A stretch of 64,000 nucleotides of DNA from Longitalea luteola. Lineage in GTDB: Bacteria; Bacteroidota; Bacteroidia; Chitinophagales; Chitinophagaceae. The position numbers were made by a program, and so were the translations under genes. Positions within the stretch are counted from its first letter, which is position 1, and each line of letters begins with the position of its first letter. Below are positions 20,670 to 30,983 of the stretch, in pieces. The notes under the pieces are model-generated. The model saw only the letters and a list, made by a program, of their open reading frames with translations. It was not told the origin of the DNA and searched no databases. The stretch spans positions 124,001 to 188,000 of the forward strand of contig NZ_JAFIQX010000010.1 in NCBI RefSeq assembly GCF_017356035.1. Reading direction: 5' to 3'.

Positions 20670-21947
20670 TCAAAATTCATTTTTATATACAATTTTTCCA
20701 TCCAGCCCGGTTACATCGAGGTTATCCACTTCACATAATCCATTTGAAATAAAGGCGAGGCCTGAAATGTATTTGACCCGGTCGAAGCCGGGCGCCGAAA
20801 AAACTTTTTTATTATTAATGTATATACTTACGATATTATCAGTTGAAGCAATTTCTATATCTGTCCACTGATTTACATCAACAGTCAGTGCTGTCAGATC
20901 GGCTTCATTTCCTTTTATTTCCCGGCCAAGCAACAGGGCAGCCTTGTTGGCGCACCCTTTATTAGTCATTTTCATCAGCATGAAATAGCCCTGGCAAAAT
21001 AGTTCAAGGGTAATGTAAGGACACAAACTATTTCTTACTTCGTTCATTCGTATCCTTGTCTTTAACCTGAAATTGTTTGATCGCACCGTCATTTCACTGG
21101 GAAAATACGTGTAATGGTATAATTTGTCTTTGGTGATATCTATGTTGTTTTCTTTTACCGCTTGCGCATTTAACCCTAATATGCCATTATCTAAATACTT
21201 AGCTGTTTTTATATACTCAGGAATGTAATTGGCAATATTATCTATGGCATAAAAAAACCACCTGTCTGTGGGGATGTGCACATCAATTGTTTTGATAATT
21301 GAATCGTTGGCTATCAGCCTGGCGATATGATAGCCGGGTTCGTAGTAGATGTCGGTAATGGTATGCGTATTCTTGTAGATCCTTTTCCTTCTGTTCTTAT
21401 CCCATGACTGCTGGATAAAAAAACTGTCTGCCTGTACCTGGTCAATATCATAATTGAAGATTACCGTATTGGGCATATCGTTCAGGGTAGTTCGCTGGCA
21501 GGAAAATTTGGCTTTTTCCGCATGTAAAATACTGTCGGGCCTCGATTTAAATAAGAAAAGTCCCAAAATCACAATTACCACGAGTATAGAAGCAGTAAAA
21601 TAAACCAGTTTGTTCTTTAGTATTTTGAATCTATTCTTTCTTTTACCGGAAGAAAAAATTTCTTTCCCAGAATTTATGACTGCAGACCTCGAAGTTTTAA
21701 GATCCTGCCATGTTTTATGATCGAAATAATTGGCGATCGCATTAAGGGTGGCTACCTGGGGGAGCCGGCTAAAATCGCCCAGCGCAAGTCTTTTAATGGT
21801 GGTGCCGCTTATCAGGATGCCCGACCTTTTTTCGATCTCGGTTGAGATATAGTCAAAGTCGCGTTGGGTCATTTGGGCGGTATTGGTATAGCCGCTTTTG
21901 TTAAAGACCTCCAGAATAACATCCTTTACAAGCTCGCGTTCATTCAT
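20670..21947 (-). CDS. Membrane-tethered putative regulator with N-terminal DNA-binding-like domain
   Basis: 425 aa that I do not recognise by name. Residues 1-90 are cytoplasmic and look like a helix-rich DNA-binding module (KRSGILISGTTIKRLALGDF, then LNAIANYFDHKTWQDL). This resembles the opening of other Chitinophagaceae proteins in which an HTH-like domain precedes a membrane anchor. A single TM helix (about 112-134, TASILVVIVILGLFLF) leads to a periplasmic part (135-425) that ends in a concanavalin-like beta-sandwich (NQWTDIEIASTDNIVSIYINNKKVFSAPGFD, then KYISGLAFISNG). A one-component sensor in which the outer domain senses a ligand is plausible. It is transcribed towards the giant lyase gene, which could be its target (inference). 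Confidence 0.6.
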   Translation of the reverse strand: MNERELVKDVILEVFNKSGYTNTAQMTQRDFDYISTEIEKRSGILISGTTIKRLALGDFSRLPQVATLNAIANYFDHKTWQDLKTSRSAVINSGKEIFSSGKRKNRFKILKNKLVYFTASILVVIVILGLFLFKSRPDSILHAEKAKFSCQRTTLNDMPNTVIFNYDIDQVQADSFFIQQSWDKNRRKRIYKNTHTITDIYYEPGYHIARLIANDSIIKTIDVHIPTDRWFFYAIDNIANYIPEYIKTAKYLDNGILGLNAQAVKENNIDITKDKLYHYTYFPSEMTVRSNNFRLKTRIRMNEVRNSLCPYITLELFCQGYFMLMKMTNKGCANKAALLLGREIKGNEADLTALTVDVNQWTDIEIASTDNIVSIYINNKKVFSAPGFDRVKYISGLAFISNGLCEVDNLDVTGLDGKIVYKNEF

Positions 21948-22117
21948 GATAATTAGATAGATGATAAAGTTAGGTTAGCCGCACACAAATTCAAGTTTGT
22001 TTGTTTTTGCAGGCTTTTGTCGGGCTTTTGGTTTGCGCCGCTCCGTCATAAATGTTTATTTGCCATGTGTTTGTATCTCACCCTCCGCAAAACATTTTTA
22101 AATTAAATATTCAAATC

Positions 22118-22909
22118 GTGAAGCATCTATTAGTTACCGGCCGCATATTTTTCGGCATTTGTATAGCAGGAATTGGCGTCCTACATTTTTTTTATCCGGG
22201 CATCCGGCCGATCATTATACCTGATCTGACAAATATACCTTCCGGATTATACTGGATTGTATACCTCACGGCTTTATTATTAATTACTACAGGTCTGCTG
22301 ATCATTATTGGTAAAAAGTTTCATACAATCTCCCTGATAATGGGAGTGATCTTTTTAGCATTATTCCTGTTCGCGCACTTACCTGTATTTTTACCCGCAG
22401 GCCCTGAGAACAGGGATCTTTGGATAAACCTGAATAAGATTTTGGCATTGAGCGGCGGCTTTTTCCTGATCTCGACAATCAACGCGCCCCGGCCTGGCAA
22501 CCCGATTTTGAGCTCGTTGTATAAGCTGGCGCCGATAGGTATGTACTTATTTGCAATCATGTTATATAATTTTTCGGTGGCGCACATTGTGAGTTTGAGT
22601 GGACTAAGCACCCTGGTGCCGAAATATATCCCGTTTCCCAAATTCTGGACATTTATGGGCGGTATTGCATTGATGGGCTCAGCTATTTCCATTTTCACCA
22701 GGTATAAAACGGAAAAAATTACTCTTTTACTGGCAGCCGTATTATTTATCTGGCTGCTGTCACTGCATCTTTATTATGCTGTTCGATTTCCGCAATGGAA
22801 GGAGGGCGAAAATTTTATTGGTGTGATCACCTGCATGGCGTTTTGTGGCATTGCTTTGATCATATCTCAAAGGAGGCCAGAAAATAATGCTGGCAAAATT
22901 TCATCCTGA
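22118..22909 (+). CDS. DoxX-like polytopic membrane protein
   Basis: About 263 aa from GTG 22118. An ATG at 22052 is in frame but adds a poorly conserved-looking leader, and the AT-rich stretch before 22118 looks like untranslated sequence. Around eight hydrophobic helices are visible. The N-terminal GRIFFGICIAGIGVLHFFYPG and the Pro-rich loop that follows resemble DoxX/DoxD-type proteins of Bacteroidota, in a duplicated arrangement (four plus four helices). No catalytic residues can be assigned. Confidence 0.6.
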   Translation: MKHLLVTGRIFFGICIAGIGVLHFFYPGIRPIIIPDLTNIPSGLYWIVYLTALLLITTGLLIIIGKKFHTISLIMGVIFLALFLFAHLPVFLPAGPENRDLWINLNKILALSGGFFLISTINAPRPGNPILSSLYKLAPIGMYLFAIMLYNFSVAHIVSLSGLSTLVPKYIPFPKFWTFMGGIALMGSAISIFTRYKTEKITLLLAAVLFIWLLSLHLYYAVRFPQWKEGENFIGVITCMAFCGIALIISQRRPENNAGKISS

Positions 22910-23074
22910 ACGAACGCCGCCCTATATCTCGAGTATGGCATCGTGATGGCTCTTGCTTTGACTGGGACACCTCGCGCTTAACACAATTTCAATTGAAGTA
23001 AGCTGAAATAAAAAGAGACAAAATGGACAACAAACAGGGATATCACCGTAAATAGATTTGTTAAAAATTAAATT

Positions 23075-23728
23075 ATGAAACAGCTAGCTTTTACAGTTGT
23101 TATGATATTTCTGTTTACTTATCCTGTTGCTGCTCAGGAAGAACCAAAAACATTACTGGGTACCTCACACGACAAAGTGACCACCTTTTACTGGGGACCG
23201 GATTTAAAGTGGCATTTTCATGGCTCGCGGATGGAGGAAACCGTTTCCCCGGTTTTGGGAGCCAGCCTGGGCGTGATCGTTAACAGAAAAGTGATCCTGG
23301 GCATCGGGGGCTGGGGTAAAGTAACCAGAACTTCTTTTTATGGCCACTACATAGGTAAAAACGACGGACAGATCATCGACAACCCGCATCAGAAAATGGC
23401 AGTCGGTTATGGATATGGCGGCCTGGTGTTGGGGGTGGTATGTAAATCTAATCGTTCTGTACATGCTACTTTCACCTCCGTTTTTGGTGTTGGCAGTAGT
23501 AATGAATACGTTATTGAAAGCGATGGCGATCATGGCACAACCTTTAATTCACCTGGCTTTGGGATCATTGAACCTATGCTGAATATGGAAATGAACCTCA
23601 CCAGGCAACTCAGGGTACACGTTGGATTAGGTTACCGGTGGATTGCTGCGCGGCGTTTTGAACAGCTCAGCTCCGGTGATCTGAGTGGGCTAAGCTTACA
23701 AACTGCGATAAAGATCGGTCGTTATTAA
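23075..23728 (+). CDS. Outer-membrane beta-barrel-like protein
   Basis: 217 aa with a signal peptide (MKQLAFTVVMIFLFTYPVAAQ) followed by alternating amphipathic strands rich in Gly and aromatic residues (FYWGPDLKWHF; GLGYRWIAARRF). This fits a small beta-barrel or a porin-family-like protein. There is no specific family motif. A TAGATTTG (23053-23060) matches the -7 promoter element and lies 14 nt before the start. Confidence 0.6.
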   Translation: MKQLAFTVVMIFLFTYPVAAQEEPKTLLGTSHDKVTTFYWGPDLKWHFHGSRMEETVSPVLGASLGVIVNRKVILGIGGWGKVTRTSFYGHYIGKNDGQIIDNPHQKMAVGYGYGGLVLGVVCKSNRSVHATFTSVFGVGSSNEYVIESDGDHGTTFNSPGFGIIEPMLNMEMNLTRQLRVHVGLGYRWIAARRFEQLSSGDLSGLSLQTAIKIGRY

Positions 23729-23842
23729 CACCCCATATAACAGGTTACGCATATCACTTTCCAGGTTCCAGCTGTCAAATACAATTCAAACACTGAAGTA
23801 TTTTAGGTAAATTGCCATGTATAGGAAACCTCCATCTTATAC

Positions 23843-24691
23843 ATGGCATTAGAAATAAATATAATTAGACAATTTGTATATAATGTCCATAATTACATAG
23901 AAAGCAACCTTGACAAAGAGCTTTCCATCAAAGAACTTGCAGACGCCAGTTTCCTTTCTTACAGTCGCTTCAGGCATTTATATGAAGAAATTAGCGGGGA
24001 ACCCATTTGGCAGTATATAAAAAGATACCGGCTTGAATATGCCGGTGGATTATTACGGCATTCCAATTATTCATGCGCTGAGATTGCTGAAAAAGTAGGA
24101 TACCTTACCCCGCATTCTTTTAATAAAGCCTTTTCACAACATTTTGGCGCCAGCCCGAAACGGTTTCGGTCAATAGATATGCTGCCCATTGATAAGGAAA
24201 TAAAAGAACAGGTCAACGAAAATATTTTTGACCAACTCCAAAACTTTCATCAGCTTCAGGAAGATGGCCTGATAAGGTTTGAGAAAATTGCCAATAAAAC
24301 ATTTTGTTATAAAAGAATGCAAGGTCCGATGGGACCTGCGACGTTTGACTTTCTTGTTAACCTGATAAAGGGATATTGTGAAAAACAGCTGGTACTTACC
24401 TCCCCCGATGTGGCCTGCGTGAGCGATACAGACACCATTCGGCTGAACTATGGATTTTTGGTAGAAGGCAACGATGCCTTTATTCCTGATACAGAATATT
24501 TCAAAAAAAGGATTACCTGGCAGCAATACCTGGTGAATCAATACAGGGGACCGCTTGCATTGCTAAAATGGTACGTTTACAAACTGATTGATGCGGGCCG
24601 GAAAAGCGGTAACCTGGCCATCACAGGTCATGATTTTTTAATGATCATCCCACCAAATAGCGGCGTGGTTGAACTTTGGATCCCGGTTTGA
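23843..24691 (+). CDS. AraC-family regulator with GyrI-like effector domain
   Basis: 282 aa. The N-terminal AraC DNA-binding domain (about 5-110) has two HTH motifs: LSIKELADASFLSYSRFRHLY and CAEIAEKVGYLTPHSFNKAF, followed by HFGASPKRFR. Residues 130-282 form a GyrI/AraC effector-binding-like domain (Rob/SoxS type), which usually binds small hydrophobic or cationic compounds. Its target is not evident; the barrel protein upstream is a candidate. Its 3' end overlaps a minus-strand ORF by 54 bp. Confidence 0.88.
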   Translation: MALEINIIRQFVYNVHNYIESNLDKELSIKELADASFLSYSRFRHLYEEISGEPIWQYIKRYRLEYAGGLLRHSNYSCAEIAEKVGYLTPHSFNKAFSQHFGASPKRFRSIDMLPIDKEIKEQVNENIFDQLQNFHQLQEDGLIRFEKIANKTFCYKRMQGPMGPATFDFLVNLIKGYCEKQLVLTSPDVACVSDTDTIRLNYGFLVEGNDAFIPDTEYFKKRITWQQYLVNQYRGPLALLKWYVYKLIDAGRKSGNLAITGHDFLMIIPPNSGVVELWIPV

Positions 24692-24943
24692 TATGTCATG
24701 CTTATCAATATAATCAAACAGCTCATCAAACCAAACCCAGGTGCCATCTGTGCGCCACGAGACTGCGCCACTTCCCTGCTTCCCGTGTATTATCACATCC
24801 TCTTTGCACATCTTCTTAGTGGAACCACATTCGCCACATCCAAGTATTTTATTTTCATTAAATCTTATTATCAAAGTATCATCTATCCCCAGACTCGAAC
24901 TTAGGTTTCTTCGCACACCTGTTACGTGATTATTATTTTTCAC
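24638..24943 (-). CDS. Small hypothetical protein with RTDGTWVW motif
   Basis: 101 aa from a GTG start (no in-frame ATG before an upstream stop), overlapping the end of the convergent AraC gene by 54 bp. It is rich in Trp, Asp and Lys, with a CGECGSTKKMC cysteine cluster and the pattern SWRTDGTWVWFDELFDYI. Similar RTDG-W-W strings close many small uncharacterised bacterial proteins that accompany toxins or immunity genes. The composition looks more protein-like than the opposite-strand frames. It may be a complete small gene or the tail of a decayed one. Confidence 0.4.
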   Translation of the reverse strand: MKNNNHVTGVRRNLSSSLGIDDTLIIRFNENKILGCGECGSTKKMCKEDVIIHGKQGSGAVSWRTDGTWVWFDELFDYIDKHDISNRDPKFNHAAIWWDDH

Positions 24944-25129
24944 GCAATCGTTTGCCTGTAAAATGCATACATACTTTCTCTAAATTCAATACCGGAATTC
25001 GTTTGTTACGAAATTATTACGCGTAAAATTCAATTATAATCGCCTCGTAATATTGCGCGAAGAAACAGATCCTATCCCTGGAAATAGATGTTGTTCTAAC
25101 CAAATCGATCACTTTAATTTTTTAAATCC

Positions 25130-28100
25130 ATGACAAGAAAATTGACTCGTCTGCTAACACGCTTATGTCTGCTGGGCTGTTTACTGCTCAACAGCGCTTT
25201 ACAGGCACAGCAATCTGTTTCGGTTAAAGGAACTGTGCGCGATGAAAAGAACGACCCGCTGGCCGGTGCTACGGTAACAGTGGAAAACAAAAGTGCTGAT
25301 TTTTCCGCCGTAACGCAAACAGATGACCAGGGTAATTTTTCTTTTTCGAATCTGGCATCAGGTGGTCCTTACAACTTTGTGATCACCTACCAGGGCTATG
25401 AACGAAAAGAGATGAAAGGATACACTTTCAGCATGGTCAACCCATCACATTAAACGTGCAGCTCAGCAGCAGCAGTTCGCAAATGTCGGATGTGGTAGTG
25501 GTAGGATATGGTACACAAAAGCGCGGGTAGATGCCAAAGCCATTCGCGACAGGCCGGTAGCCAATGCAACGCAGGCCCTGCAGGGCAGGGTGCCTGGACT
25601 GAACATCACGTTTGGCGACGGTCATCCGGGAGCGGGCGGTAACCTGAACATCAGAGGATATGCTACACTTAACTCGGGCAGCTCCGGCGCACCACTGGTC
25701 CTTGTGGATGGGGTTCCCGGTAACATCAACCTTATCAATCCCCGCGATATCGACAATATATCGGTACTGAAGGATGCTTCTGCTGCTGCGATTTACGGGG
25801 CCAGGGCTGCTTTTGGTGTAATACTCGTAACTACCAAAACTGCAAAGAAAGGAAAAGTAACGGTGAGCTACAGTAATAATTTTAGCTGGCAAACACCTAC
25901 GGTACGAACCGATTTCATGACCGACGGATACGATGTGGCCATGATGATGGACGAAGCCTTTTTACGCGCTACGGGTAACACTTATACCCGTTATACGGAT
26001 AAAGATTACGAGGAGCTGAAAAAAAGATAAACTGATAAATCACTGCCATCGGTAGTAGTGGATAACCGCAATGGCAAGGATATGTATATCCATTATGGAA
26101 ATACCGACTGGTGGCATACCATGTTCCGCGACTATATGCCTTCGATGCAACACTCCATCAGTGTTTCTGGCGGGAGCGATAAAGTGGATTATTATCTGTC
26201 GGGCCGTTTTATGAAGCAAAAAGGCATGTTGCGGATCAACCAGGATGAATACAATGCCTATAACTTCAGGGCCAAGATCAATGCAAAAGTAGCCGACTGG
26301 CTTACGCTGTACACCAATACACAGCTCAGTATCGACAAGTATACTTTTCCTGGCTGGGGTATCAACAACAATTTTGTCTCCATCACCGTTCATGCGTTAC
26401 CATCTTACCTGCCGGTGAACCCTGATGGAACAGCCACCTACCGTACAGAGCTGAACAATTATACGATTGGGGATGGCATTTATGCCGACCTGTTGTATGG
26501 AAAATCGAAGGGTGAGAACCGTAACTATAATATGACCAATACCATTGGTGGCATTTTTAAAGTGGCAAAAGGATTCGACATTACCGCCAATTATACGTAT
26601 GAATTAAACCCGGTTACACCCAACACTAATACATATACACACGAGCGATTGAGAAGGACCATGGCGCCCTGGAGCATATATCCTGGTATCATCAGCTATG
26701 TAGGCAACGATAAGTTTACCGAGGTACTGCGGCTGGATCAATACCATGTGATCAATTTATACGGCACTTACGAAAAAAGTATGCAACGCCATTCTTTTAA
26801 AGCCATGGCCGGTTATAACCAGGAACTGCGCACTTTTAAAATGCTGCGCGGCGAAAGAACAGACCTGTTATCCGAAGACCTGAATGAACTGGACCTTGGC
26901 ACCGCTGGCCAGGTATCTGGCGGTAATTCCAGCGAATGGGCCCTGATGGGTTTCTTCGGCCGCCTGAACTATGACTTCGATGGTAAATACCTGTTGGAAG
27001 TAAATGGCCGTTATGACGGCACGTCACGTTTCCCCAAAGGCAAACGCTTTGGCTTCTTCCCTTCAATATCAGCTGGCTGGCGCATCAGTAATGAAAACTT
27101 TTTCGAACCATTGAAAGCTGTTGTATCAGAACTTAAGTTAAGAGGTTCTTATGGCTCATTAGGTAACCAGCAAACAAACAGCAGCTACCCCCGTACCGAA
27201 GTGATGGGTAACGGTCAAAGCAACTGGCTGATCGATGGCAACCGCGCACAATTCTTAAGTGCGCCTACTCCGTTAAGCGCTGATCTTACGTGGGAAAAGA
27301 CCACGTCTACCAATATTGGTATCGACCTGGGTCTTTTCCGCAATCGATTACTGGGCTCGTTCGATGTATATCGCCGTGCCACCAAAGACATGTTAAATCC
27401 GGGACCCACCCTGGCAGCAGTATTCGGCGCCGCCTCACCACAACAAAATGCGGCCGATCTGTTGACAAAAGGTTTTGAAATATCACTCACCTGGCAACAA
27501 ACCAACAAGGTGGCCGGCAAAGATCTGAGCTGGAGCATTGGCGGCGTATTGTCTGATTATACATCAGAGATCACCCGTTTTAATAATCCCACTTTCCGGC
27601 TGAACGATCATTACGCAGGTAAACAGGTAGGCGAGATCTGGGGCTATATTACCGATGGATATTTTGCATCGGATGAAGAAGCGTCGAAATGGAGACAGGA
27701 TAAAGTGGCCCAAAGCCTGGTGTACAGACAGATCAGAGGCGGTTCGGGCGAATGGAACCGCTTGCGCGCCGGCGACCTGAAATTTCAGGATCTGAATGGC
27801 GACTCGATTATAAATAATGGCAATAATACCCTTGGAGATCCTGGTGATATGCGCATCATCGGTAACAGCCTGCCACGTTATTCGTTTGGTATTACCGGCA
27901 GTGCTGCATGGAATAATTTCGATCTGTCTTTCTTCTTCCAGGGTATCGGTAAACAACAATGGTATCCCGGTAATAATGCCGATAAATTCTGGGGACCTTA
28001 TTCAAGAGCGTATTATTCTTTTACGCCTAATGGATTCCTGGATAAGATCTGGAGCCCCGATAATCCAAACGCCTATTTCCCACGTTTGAGAAGCTACGAG

Positions 28101-28385
28101 GCATTGAACGACGGCGGCACCTTGCGTCAGCCGACTGATAAATACCTGCAAGACCTGGCCTATATCCGCCTGAAGAACCTTAGCATTGGGTATACGATCC
28201 CTTTGCCTTTGATGAAACGGTTAGGATTCAGTAATTGCCGGTTTTATGTAACAGGTGAGAATCTTTTCACCCTCACCAAACTCGAAACAGATTACATCGA
28301 TCCTGAACAGGCCGGTGCGGAAACAAACGGACGCGTATATCCATTTATGAAATCGTATGCGTTCGGACTGGACCTTTCTTTCTGA
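25130..28385 (+). pseudogene. SusC-like TonB-dependent receptor, disrupted at three places
   Basis: The conceptual protein is a SusC/RagA outer-membrane receptor of about 1080 aa: signal peptide, CarboxypepD_reg domain (VKGTVRDEKNDPLAGATVTV), TonB box/plug (VVVVGYGTQKR; GRVPGLNIT; GVPGNINLINPRDIDNISVLKDASAAAIYG) and a barrel ending FGLDLSF. Three lesions break it. Near 25425-25428 one T seems lost from a TTTT run (GYTF then shifted). Near 25529 the frame shifts again and the usual eight or so residues between KRG and VDAKAI are missing, consistent with a deletion of about 25 nt. At 26028 an in-frame TAA replaces what is usually Gln (KKR-stop-TDKSLP). The reading frame continues to 28385. It lies 20 bp upstream of an intact SusD. 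Confidence 0.9.
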
Positions 28386-28405
28386 TCAATTCAAAATCGT
28401 TTATC

Positions 28406-30178
28406 ATGAAAAAGAAATTATTATATACACTGTTATCTGTGATCCTTGGCATAGCGGCCGGATGTAAAAAGGATTTCCTCGACCGGCAACCCTTATCTCA
28501 GGTCGCTCCCTCCGCAGCCTTTCGTTCAGAAGCAGAGCTGCGATTGTATACGCAGTCTTTTTACGACCGTATGCTACCCAATGCAGATAACGACGACAAG
28601 GGTTTTAGCCTGTACAATGAAGGCATCGATAACATCATCAAAAATTCACTCCCGGTAGAGCTTACCGGTAACCGCACCATACCTGTTAGCGGAGGCGGGT
28701 GGAACTGGAGCGAGTTGCGTAATGTGATTTATTTCATCCAGTACCACCAACGGGGAGGTCTCGATCCTTCAATTACCAACAAATACCTGGCAGTGGCAAA
28801 ATTTTTCCGCGCTTACTTTTATTACAATATGGTAGCACGGTTTGGCGATGTGCCCTGGTATGGAGAGGTCATTGAACCGGCCGACAGCGCCAGCCTCCAA
28901 AAACCCCGCGATCCCAGAACGCTGGTGATGGATTCAGTACTGGCAGATATCGATTTCGCTATTGCCAATGCCAGTACCACCAAGGATAATGGCGCCGACC
29001 AGATCACCAAATGGACAGCCCTGGCACTGAAATCACGCATTTGTTTGTTTGAAGGAACATTTAGAAAATACCACACGGAGCTGAACCTACCCAATGCCAA
29101 CAAGTTTTTGGAAGAATGTGTGAAGGCATCTGAAGAACTGATCTCCAAAGGAGGTTATACGATCTCTAAGACCGGCGATCAACCTTACCGGGATCTGTTT
29201 GCTTCGTATAGTGCCAACTCAAATGAAGTGTTGCTGGCGCGCCAGTACAGCACCGCGCTTCAGATCTTCCACAACGTCAATTACTATACGATCACTCCTT
29301 CTTATGGCAAACCGGGTCTTGAGAAAAAGTTTGTGAACAGTTACCTCATGAAAGATGGTACGCGTTTTACTGATAAAGCCGGTTATGCTACCATGCAGTT
29401 TTCAGAGGAAACGCTGAACCGCGATCCCCGTTTGGCGCAAACCATTCGTACCCCCGGTTATACCCGCATAGGCAGTACCGTGAAACGTTTCCCAGATTTT
29501 GGCGCCACGGTTACCGGCTACCAGATTACCAAGTATGTGACCGGAGAAGTGGATGACAGTTTCACCAAATCGTACAATCCGTTGATCATCTTCCGCTATG
29601 CAGAAGTATTGCTGAACCTGGCAGAAGCGAAAGCAGAACTGGGTACGCTGCAGCAAAGCGATATCGATAAGACCATTCTTCTTACCCGTGATCGCGTTGG
29701 TATGCCCAATCTGAATATGGCGGCTGCGAATGCCAATCCCGATCCATACCTGGCTAACCAATATAAAAATGTAACCGGTTCCAACAAAGGCGTCATTCTT
29801 GAAATACGCCGTGAAAGAAGAATTGAACTGGTGATGGAAAACTTCCGCTGGAATGATCTGATGCGATGGAAGGAAGGTAAACTGCTCGAGGATCAATTTA
29901 AAGGTATGTACTTTCCAGGCCCCGGCAAGTACGACCTGGATGGAGATGCTAAGGACGACATCTGGATCTACACCGGCACAAAACCCACCGATCCCGGATA
30001 TCATTACCTTAAACTGGGCACCGATATTGACCTGGAAAATGGTGTCAATGGTGGTAATGTAGTGATCAATAAAAACATTACGAAAAAATTCGACGAAACA
30101 AAAGACTACCTGTATCCAATTCCTTCAGGAGAGATTTTGTTGAATCCTAAGTTGACGCAGAACCCTTACTGGAAGTAA
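28406..30178 (+). CDS. RagB/SusD-family nutrient-binding lipoprotein
   Basis: 590 aa. The lipoprotein signal ends LLSVILGIAAGC, with the lipid Cys at about 20. SusD-type helical repeats follow, with family landmarks such as FFRAYFYYNMVARFGDVPWYG and the C-terminal ILEIRRERRIELVMENFRWNDLMRW. SusD proteins sit on the outer membrane over a SusC channel and bind oligosaccharides or other nutrients for import. The SusC partner directly upstream is decayed, so this protein may be idle or may pair with another SusC. No glycoside hydrolase is next to it, and the substrate is unknown. Confidence 0.93.
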   Translation: MKKKLLYTLLSVILGIAAGCKKDFLDRQPLSQVAPSAAFRSEAELRLYTQSFYDRMLPNADNDDKGFSLYNEGIDNIIKNSLPVELTGNRTIPVSGGGWNWSELRNVIYFIQYHQRGGLDPSITNKYLAVAKFFRAYFYYNMVARFGDVPWYGEVIEPADSASLQKPRDPRTLVMDSVLADIDFAIANASTTKDNGADQITKWTALALKSRICLFEGTFRKYHTELNLPNANKFLEECVKASEELISKGGYTISKTGDQPYRDLFASYSANSNEVLLARQYSTALQIFHNVNYYTITPSYGKPGLEKKFVNSYLMKDGTRFTDKAGYATMQFSEETLNRDPRLAQTIRTPGYTRIGSTVKRFPDFGATVTGYQITKYVTGEVDDSFTKSYNPLIIFRYAEVLLNLAEAKAELGTLQQSDIDKTILLTRDRVGMPNLNMAAANANPDPYLANQYKNVTGSNKGVILEIRRERRIELVMENFRWNDLMRWKEGKLLEDQFKGMYFPGPGKYDLDGDAKDDIWIYTGTKPTDPGYHYLKLGTDIDLENGVNGGNVVINKNITKKFDETKDYLYPIPSGEILLNPKLTQNPYWK

Positions 30179-30203
30179 GCGCCATTTGTACAATTTTAGA
30201 TAA

Positions 30204-30243
30204 CCATCGGGGGTACCAGTTAACTGGTACCCCCGATGGCTTT
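30204..30243 (+). terminator. Terminator with a perfect 36-bp palindrome
   Basis: Positions 30204-30239 are a perfect palindrome centred on GTTAAC, with arms CCATCGGGGGTACCAGTT. It is followed by C and TTTT and lies 25 bp after the SusD stop. It can fold into an 18-bp hairpin and most likely ends the SusC/D transcript. Confidence 0.85.
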
Positions 30244-30521
30244 TAGTAAAAAATTTGCCCAACCAACAACTACCTAGTTACATATCTATATATACATGGA
30301 AGCAAGAGCATTGTAAGCATGAACAAGAACAGGTCTGCATCACACCGTAATACTGCTTCGCCGCTCCTATGCATGGCAAAAAGGCCGGATCACTGTTTCG
30401 CTACAATGGATCGTTGTTTGTTACAACGGATCGTGTCTGGCTGTTTTTTCATCACTGCAACCTTACATTGCCCCAATCCAGGCTGCAATGGGACATTGCT
30501 GGCTTGTTATGTTCCGAAACT

Positions 30522-30983
30522 ACGCAGCAATGCACCATCACAGCAATGAAATCACCATGGCCAGCTAACTTCGGAGCATTGCAGCGTGTATTTGATTACA
30601 GATCACCTAACAACGACGGTTATCTCACTGCAATTGTCGCCATTGCAGCCGACTTTCAACTCAAAGTAAGCTGGCAGTTATTCAAAAACACCAAACAATG
30701 GTCCATAGCAAACTGGCAATGGTCTGGAACAACGTAGCAATAGTCCGGAGCAACGTAGCAATGCACCATCACAGCAATGAAATCACCATAGCCAGCTAAC
30801 TTCGGAGCATTGCAGCGTGTCTGTGACTACAGATCATTTAACAACGACGGTTATCTCACTGCAATTGTTCCATTTCAGCCGACTTTCAACTCAAAGTGAG
30901 CTGGCAGTTATTCAAAAACACCAAACAATGGTCCATAGCAAGCTGGCAATGGTCCGGAACAACATAGCAATGGTCAGGAGCAA
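30522..30983. repeat. Tandem duplication of a 231-bp non-coding unit
   Basis: Two diverged copies, 30522-30752 and 30753-30983, share the same order of words: ATGCACCATCACAGCAATGA, then ATCACCAT-GCCAGCTAAC, TCGGAGCATTGCAGCGTGT, and later CAAACAATGGTCCATAGCAA. They differ by scattered substitutions. Each unit ends in shorter repeats of about 21 bp (GCAATGGTCCGGAACAACGTA-like) that continue to about 31022. ORFs here (for example 30369-30737, 30817-31092) translate to low-complexity text and I do not call them genes. Confidence 0.85.

Noticed and set aside
30204-30239. Perfect 36-bp palindrome as a possible operator or recombination site
   Set aside because: Its place 25 bp after a stop codon and the following T-run make a terminator the simpler explanation.
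30522-30983. CRISPR-like array
   Set aside because: Only two long diverged copies, with no short constant repeats, spacers or cas genes.
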